From Terriglobia bacterium (GTDB taxonomy: Bacteria; Acidobacteriota; Terriglobia; UBA7540): DNA of 37,653 nt. Of the stretch, positions 33,032 to 37,653 are shown piece by piece. The notes beneath the pieces are model-generated. The model did no database searches, was not told where the DNA came from, and worked only from the letters and a program-made list of their open reading frames with translations. The stretch covers positions 1-37,653 of the forward strand of contig JASHPE010000342.1 in assembly GCA_030038235.1 (NCBI GenBank). The letters run 5' to 3'. Every line of letters starts with the position of its first letter. The first letter of the stretch is position 1. Both the position numbers and the translations under genes were made by a program.

Positions 33032-33350
33032 TCTCTCCGCCTCAAACAGATTGTTCCGGTCCCGATGTTCCCCGCCTCATTTCACCATCAAACGGGCGGA
33101 TTCGTCAAAACAAAAAGAACTGCCCTTCTCTGGGTGTTCGATGCGCCTGACCCACGAAAGGTGGGTTTTGGTCATTGGTCCTTAGTCAGCTCATTGGCTG
33201 TGCTTTGGCGGCGAGAAGTTAAGGGCTGAGCACTGAGGGCCAATGACGAATGACCAAGAACAAAGGACCAATGGCCGAGGCGTCCTCTATAATTGACAAG
33301 TCGCACGGACCGGCAGCGTTCGCTGACGGATTCCTCGACCCGGTTTGCTC
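33032..33350. other. Intergenic region with folded repeat and -10 hexamer
   Basis: No gene. An interrupted inverted repeat built from TCATTGGTCCTT-type units spans about 33166-33276 (GGTCATTGGTCCTT at 33170-33183 against AAGGACCAATGGCC at 33263-33276, one mismatch). A perfect TATAAT follows at 33288-33293, about 57 bases before the exporter start; a -35 match is poor. Confidence 0.6.
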
Positions 33351-35096
33351 ATGCTTCGACGCCTCAGCCCGCTCCTGCCGTATCTCGCACGCTACAAAAA
33401 GCAGTACGTGCTCGGGTTCCTGACGCTTGCCATTTCGCAGCTCGTCGGCGTCATTATCCCGCTCATCATTAAGGCCGGCATCGACGGACTTTCCCGCTCG
33501 GCGCCCGCGCGAACGCTGCTCTTCTACGCCGGGCTGATGCTTGGGGTCGCGCTGGTGAAGGCGATCTTCCAATTTTGGATGCGCTGGATTTTGATCGGGA
33601 TCTCGCGGGACATCGAGTACGATCTGCGTAACGACCTCTTCGGTCATCTCGAAAGGCTCTCGCAGCGCTACTACAGCGAGACCCGCACCGGCGATCTGAT
33701 GTCGAAGCTCACCAACGACCTCAACGCCGTCCGCAACCTCGTGGGTCCGGGCATCATGTATTCCGCCAGCACCGTGGTGGTGGGCGTGGCCACTATCGCG
33801 CTGATGGTTCATCTCGACTGGCGGCTGACCCTGCTGGCGCTCATCCCGCTGCCGGTGGTGTCGATCCTGGTCAAGGTCTTTGGCCAGAAGATCCACGATC
33901 GCTTCGAGCGCATCCAGGCCCTCTACTCCGAATTGACTGAGCGCGTGCGCGAGAATCTCTCCGGCGTCCGCGTGGTGCGCGCCTTCTGCCAGGAAGAGCC
34001 TGAAATGGCGCTCTTTGACGGCATGAACCGCGAGATGGTCCACCGCAACAAGGGCCTGATCTGGATCGCGAGCTTTCTATGGCCCGTGCTGGCGTTGATG
34101 TTCTCCATCGCTTTCATGCTGATCCTTATCGTGGGCGGGCGGCACGTGCTTTCGGGCCGGATTACGGTGGGCACGCTCGCCGCCTTCAACGTCTACATGA
34201 TGTACCTCATCTGGCCGATCATCGCGCTGGGATGGGTGACGAACCTGGTTCAGCGCGGCCTGGCGTCGCTTGGGCGCTTGTGGCAAATTTTCCTGGCCCA
34301 GCCGGACATCGACGATCGCGCGGCGGCGCCTGCGCCAATTATGTCGATTCGCGGCGAAATCGAGTTCCGCAACTTGAACTTCGCTTACAACGGCCGCCCC
34401 GTGCTGAAGAACATCAATCTGCATATTCCCGCCGGATGCACGGTGGCGGTGGTGGGCGAGACCGGCACCGGCAAATCGACGCTGGTCGGGCTGATCCCGC
34501 GCTTGTGGGACGCGCCGGAAGGTAGTCTGCTGATCGACGGCGTCCCGGTGCGGGAGATTCCGCTGGCGCTGCTGCGTCACAGCATCGGTTTCGTGCCGCA
34601 GGAGACGTTCCTCTTCAGCGATTCTATTCTGGAGAACGTGAAGTTCGGCGCGCCGGATGCCAGCCTGCCCGAGGCTGAGCAGGCTACGTCAATCGCTAAC
34701 ATCCTGCCGGAGATACAGAGCTTCCCGAACGGATTCGACACCGTGGTCGGCGAGCGTGGCCTCACGCTCTCCGGCGGACAAAAGCAGCGCACGGCCATCG
34801 CGCGCGCCTTAATCCGCGATCCGCGCATTCTGATCCTCGATGACGCACTCTCCAGCGTCGACACCGGCACGGAAGAGAAGATCCTTCAGGAACTCTCCGG
34901 CCTGGTGGCGGGCCGGACGACGCTGCTGATCTCGCACCGCGTATCAACGGTCCAAAACGCCGACGAAATCGTGGTGCTGCGCGACGGCGAAATCGTCGAG
35001 CGCGGCACGCACAGCGAATTGCTGGACCTCGACGGGTACTATACGGAACTTTACCGGCGGCAGTTGATTGAAGAGGAGTTGGACCTCGAAACGTGA
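33351..35096 (+). CDS. ABC exporter half-transporter, subunit with degenerate catalytic residue
   Basis: 581 residues from the ATG at 33351 (an in-frame TTG lies two codons earlier). Six membrane helices span about residues 15-300, with the MsbA/BmrA-type exporter coupling region. The ATPase domain (about 330-575) has Walker A GETGTGKST, Q-loop FVPQETFLFSDS, signature LSGGQ (473-477), Walker B ILILDD and H-loop ISHR. At the catalytic base position, right after Walker B, it has Asp498 where Glu is usual. This is the state seen in one half of heterodimeric exporters such as BmrC/BmrD and TM287/288. It likely pairs with the product of the next gene to export lipids, drugs or peptides. Confidence 0.94.
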   Translation: MLRRLSPLLPYLARYKKQYVLGFLTLAISQLVGVIIPLIIKAGIDGLSRSAPARTLLFYAGLMLGVALVKAIFQFWMRWILIGISRDIEYDLRNDLFGHLERLSQRYYSETRTGDLMSKLTNDLNAVRNLVGPGIMYSASTVVVGVATIALMVHLDWRLTLLALIPLPVVSILVKVFGQKIHDRFERIQALYSELTERVRENLSGVRVVRAFCQEEPEMALFDGMNREMVHRNKGLIWIASFLWPVLALMFSIAFMLILIVGGRHVLSGRITVGTLAAFNVYMMYLIWPIIALGWVTNLVQRGLASLGRLWQIFLAQPDIDDRAAAPAPIMSIRGEIEFRNLNFAYNGRPVLKNINLHIPAGCTVAVVGETGTGKSTLVGLIPRLWDAPEGSLLIDGVPVREIPLALLRHSIGFVPQETFLFSDSILENVKFGAPDASLPEAEQATSIANILPEIQSFPNGFDTVVGERGLTLSGGQKQRTAIARALIRDPRILILDDALSSVDTGTEEKILQELSGLVAGRTTLLISHRVSTVQNADEIVVLRDGEIVERGTHSELLDLDGYYTELYRRQLIEEELDLET

Positions 35097-35104
35097 GTTT
35101 GCTG

Positions 35105-35212
35105 GATTCGTGGTTCGTGGGTCACAGATCGTGGTTTGTAGATCGTAGATCGTTGCCAGTGAAACTCGGGATCGGAGCAACGATCGACGCTCTACGATCT
35201 ACGAGCATCCGA
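35105..35212. repeat. Inverted repeat built from GTAGATCGT units
   Basis: Units GATCGTGG, GTAGATCGTAGATCGTTG on one side are answered by CAACGATCGACG, CTACGATCTACGAG on the other. The stretch separates the two exporter genes. Confidence 0.75.
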
Positions 35213-35234
35213 ATAAGCCGCGGCTGGTTATAAA

Positions 35235-37157
35235 ATGGCAGAAAGTTTCCACGAAGAAGAGGTATTAGGCAAAGCATACGACTCGCGCCTGATGCGGCGC
35301 CTACTGACCTATCTGCGCCCCTACCAGCGCATTGTGGTACTGGCGCTGATCGCGATCTTCTTCTACGGACTTCTGCAGGCGGTCCCGCCGTATCTGATGA
35401 AAGTGGAGGTCGACCGCTACCTCGACCCCACCCATCACGCCCAATTGCCCAAGTTTCTCGCCGGCTTTCTCAGTCCGAATCCGGTCGTGGGCATTCTGCA
35501 GATCGCGTTCGCGCTCTTCCTGCCGAGCGTAGTGCTTACTTTCCTGCTCGAATTCGGGCAGGACTTTGCCATGCAGTTTGTCGGTCAGAAGGTGATGTAC
35601 GATCTGCGTAACCAGATTTTCGCCCATCTGCAACGGCTGGAACTCGGCTTTTACGACCGCAATCCGGTTGGCCGCATGGTTACGCGTGTTACCACCGACG
35701 TGGATGTGATGAATGACCTCTTTGCTTCAGGCGTAGTGGCCATCTTCGGTGATATCTTCACCTTGCTCAGCATTTTGGCCGTCATGCTCAAGGTGAATTG
35801 GGAACTGGCGCTGCTCACCTTCTCGGTACTGCCGGCGATTGCGGTGGTCACGATGTGGTTCCGCAAGGCAGTGCGCGAGAGCTACCGGCGCATTCGCGTG
35901 GCGATCGCGCGCATCAACGCTTATCTGCAGGAACACTTGAGCGGCATGGCGGTGCTGCAACTCTTCAATCGGGAGGATCGCAGCTATCGCGAGTTCGAAT
36001 CCATCAATCGCGTTCACATGGAGGCTTACAAGGACTCGATCCTCGCTTACGGGCTCTTCTTTCCCACCGTGGAGTTCCTCGGCGTAATGGCCGTGGCCAT
36101 CATCCTGTACTACGGCGGCCTGAGGAGTCTGCACGGCACCGTCACCGTGGGCACTGCCATCGCTTTCATCCAGTATTCGCAGCGCTTCTTCCGGCCGATT
36201 CAGGACCTGAGCGACAAGTACAACATCCTGCAAGCGGCGATGGCCAGCGCCGAGCGCATCTTCAAGCTGCTCGACGCGCCCGTAACAATCACCGATTCCG
36301 AGAGGCCGCTGGCACTCCCGCAGCCCGAAGCGCCGGCGCTCGCCGCAGTCGCCTCGCACGACGGTCACGTTCAGGGCAACGGCGACCGCGCCGCGGGCGC
36401 GCGCCTCGAATTCCGCAACGTCGGCTTCGCCTACGACGCAACTCATCGCGTGGTTGAGGATGTGAACTTCACGATCGAGCCGGGCGAAACCGTCGCCGTG
36501 GTCGGTCACACCGGCGCCGGCAAGACCACGCTTACCAGCCTGCTGCTGCGTTACTACGAGGTTCAGGAAGGCGAGATTCTACTCGACGGGATCGACATCC
36601 GGCAGCTTCGCCTTGCCGATCTGCGACGCAATTTCGGCCTGGTGCCGCAAGACTCGTTCCTCTTCTCAGGCACGATCGCCTCCAACATCCGGCTGGGCAC
36701 AGGGCCGGGAATGGAGCCGATCGGTGACGTCGAAGTGCGCGAGGCCGCGCGCCAGGTGAATGCGCTCGGCTTCATCGAGAACCTGCCCGCCGTCTTCAAC
36801 GAGCCCGTCAAGGAGCGCGGCGTGACGCTTTCGGTCGGCCAGAAGCAGCTCTTGTGCTTTGCGCGCGCGCTGGCGCATCAGCCGCGCATCCTGATTCTGG
36901 ACGAGGCTACATCGAGCGTCGATCCGCAGACCGAGTACCTGATCCGCGAAGCGCTGCGACGGATGCTGGAGAATCGGACCGCGCTCGTGATCGCGCACCG
37001 GCTCTCCACGATACAGAACGCCTCCAAAATCGTGGTCATGCACAAAGGACGGGTGCGCGAGATCGGCACGCACCAGGAGTTGCTCGACCGTCGCGGGCTG
37101 TACTTCAAGCTCTATCAGCTCCAATACAAGGACCAGGAGATCAGAACGCGGGAGTAG
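35235..37157 (+). CDS. ABC exporter half-transporter, canonical catalytic subunit
   Basis: 640 residues. Six membrane helices lie in about residues 30-330, followed by an unusually long Ala/Pro-rich linker (about 355-385) and an ATPase domain (about 390-625). Walker A is GHTGAGKTT, Q-loop VPQDSFLFSG, Walker B ILILDEA with the normal catalytic E557, and H-loop IAHR. Its signature is LSVGQ (532-536) instead of LSGGQ. In a heterodimer this altered signature would face the Walker A/B of the upstream subunit that carries Asp498, giving one weak and one active ATP site. The ATG at 35235 has no clear ribosome binding site. It is separated from the partner gene by 138 bases. Confidence 0.94.
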   Translation: MAESFHEEEVLGKAYDSRLMRRLLTYLRPYQRIVVLALIAIFFYGLLQAVPPYLMKVEVDRYLDPTHHAQLPKFLAGFLSPNPVVGILQIAFALFLPSVVLTFLLEFGQDFAMQFVGQKVMYDLRNQIFAHLQRLELGFYDRNPVGRMVTRVTTDVDVMNDLFASGVVAIFGDIFTLLSILAVMLKVNWELALLTFSVLPAIAVVTMWFRKAVRESYRRIRVAIARINAYLQEHLSGMAVLQLFNREDRSYREFESINRVHMEAYKDSILAYGLFFPTVEFLGVMAVAIILYYGGLRSLHGTVTVGTAIAFIQYSQRFFRPIQDLSDKYNILQAAMASAERIFKLLDAPVTITDSERPLALPQPEAPALAAVASHDGHVQGNGDRAAGARLEFRNVGFAYDATHRVVEDVNFTIEPGETVAVVGHTGAGKTTLTSLLLRYYEVQEGEILLDGIDIRQLRLADLRRNFGLVPQDSFLFSGTIASNIRLGTGPGMEPIGDVEVREAARQVNALGFIENLPAVFNEPVKERGVTLSVGQKQLLCFARALAHQPRILILDEATSSVDPQTEYLIREALRRMLENRTALVIAHRLSTIQNASKIVVMHKGRVREIGTHQELLDRRGLYFKLYQLQYKDQEIRTRE

Positions 37158-37269
37158 GGAGTAGGGCCCACTCGCTGGCCGCACGCTGCTTTAAGGCAGT
37201 GGGGAAAATTTCACTACGCGCTGACTTCCCTGGATCGATTGCCGCGGTCGCATTCGAGGGCCTCCTAGT

Positions 37270-37374
37270 CTAGAGAACCCCGGCCAGCGCGACAAGCAGG
37301 CCGAGCAGGCACGTCGCAGCAGCAATAATCGATAGAGCGTTACCAATTGATCTAAGCACGTCTTGTTTCTCCAT
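37270..37374 (-). CDS. Small single-span membrane protein (34 residues)
   Basis: The ATG at 37374 is preceded by a strong GGAGGAA ribosome binding site eight bases away. The ORF encodes MEKQDVLRSIGNALSIIAAA and then TCLLGLLVALAGVL, stop. That is a short charged N-terminus followed by one hydrophobic helix of about 22 residues. The composition and the clean translation signal argue for a real small membrane protein, but length makes chance possible. No family is recognised. It is convergent with the exporter gene; nothing else is visible in 37158-37269. Confidence 0.5.
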   Translation of the reverse strand: MEKQDVLRSIGNALSIIAAATCLLGLLVALAGVL

Positions 37375-37549
37375 TCTGAGTTCCTCCACAAGCGCTTCTC
37401 TTTCCTTCACTCCGAGGCTATCGCTGTGTTCAGGGCATGTTGTCAGGATGGTGTGAAATGCTGGTCAAGACGATGTCGCTTTTTGTGCTGCCCGGCGGAA
37501 GATGTCCGCGGCGGTGAGTGCAATGCTGGCAGATAGTCGAGGTCCGGCA
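37375..37549. other. Intergenic region between divergent genes
   Basis: No gene or clear structure seen apart from the ribosome binding site of the small ORF and promoter-like sequence at its right end. Confidence 0.4.
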
Positions 37550-37558
37550 TGCTAGACT
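37550..37558 (+). promoter_or_regulatory. Extended -10 element TGCTAGACT
   Basis: TGC-TAGACT ends 14 bases before the ATG at 37573; a leader of about seven bases is implied. Confidence 0.4.
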
Positions 37559-37572
37559 CGTAAACGGGGCCC

Positions 37573-37653
37573 AATGAGCAAACGAGTCCATCCTCAAGAC
37601 GTGATGAAGGCCTTGTCCGGCGTGCGCGACGCCGCCGGACGCGGCATCGTCGC
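37573..37653 (+). CDS. Start of a gene cut by the window end, possibly DUF59/Mrp-like
   Basis: Twenty-six codons read MSKRVHPQDVMKALSGVRDAAGR and on into the end of the window. The helix-then-VRD pattern (VMKALSGVRD) resembles the N-terminal DUF59/MIP18 module of Mrp-family iron-sulfur carriers, usually VLxALxxVxDPEL. The residues after RD do not show the usual PEL, so this is only a hint. A -10-like element and no strong ribosome binding site precede it. Confidence 0.45.

Overview
The window looks like a chromosomal segment of a soil-type Acidobacteriota bacterium. The call rests on GC-rich sequence, an ADOP/MacB-type permease, a GloVer-repeat exported protein, a PEP-CTERM protein, Crp/Fnr and exported proteins of acidobacterial style, and many short intergenic dyad repeats. 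No taxonomic search was possible, so the phylum is an inference. No rRNA or tRNA genes, complete insertion sequences, CRISPR arrays or phage genes were seen.

Layout. 1-10.3 kb: mostly single genes: an ADOP permease, an exported two-repeat protein, a TPR protein, an NmrA-like NAD(P)-binding protein, an FGE-sulfatase-fold protein, a class I methyltransferase, a Tat-exported TIM-barrel isomerase/epimerase and an exported rhodanese. 10.3-12.3 kb: a zinc-ribbon protein and the lipid II flippase murJ. 12.4-18.3 kb (minus strand): a housekeeping operon, homocysteine methyltransferase/MTHFR - xseB - ispA - dxs - tlyA, with overlapping junctions at its start. 18.5-23.1 kb: a PEP-CTERM protein, a GloVer-repeat protein, gene remnants and about 2 kb of repeat-rich DNA without a convincing gene. 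23.2-27.4 kb: an aldehyde dehydrogenase, a truncated HicB-like ORF and a GH13 glucan-branching-type enzyme.

27.6-31.5 kb is the most interesting part. A PAS-PAS-GAF-AAA+-Fis sigma-54 activator lies directly upstream of a three-gene operon (receiver-like protein lacking the phospho-acceptor Asp, STAS-like protein, Crp/Fnr regulator with an N-terminal Cys cluster). Between them are three inverted repeats and a near-consensus sigma-54 -24/-12 element at the position expected for control of that operon. Upstream of the activator, in opposite orientation, is the 3' relic of a group II intron: frameshifted maturase coding sequence plus a recognisable domain V.

32.2-37.6 kb: an exported protein, a tandem pair of ABC exporter half-transporters whose motifs fit a heterodimer with one degenerate ATP site, a 34-residue membrane ORF with a strong ribosome binding site, and the start of a gene cut off by the window end.

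Two patterns run through the window. One is a promoter-like element RTGCTANNNT 7-22 bases before several start codons, in one case close enough to imply leaderless mRNA. The other is intergenic DNA built from dyads or from short 7-8 base tandem units, often directly upstream of genes.
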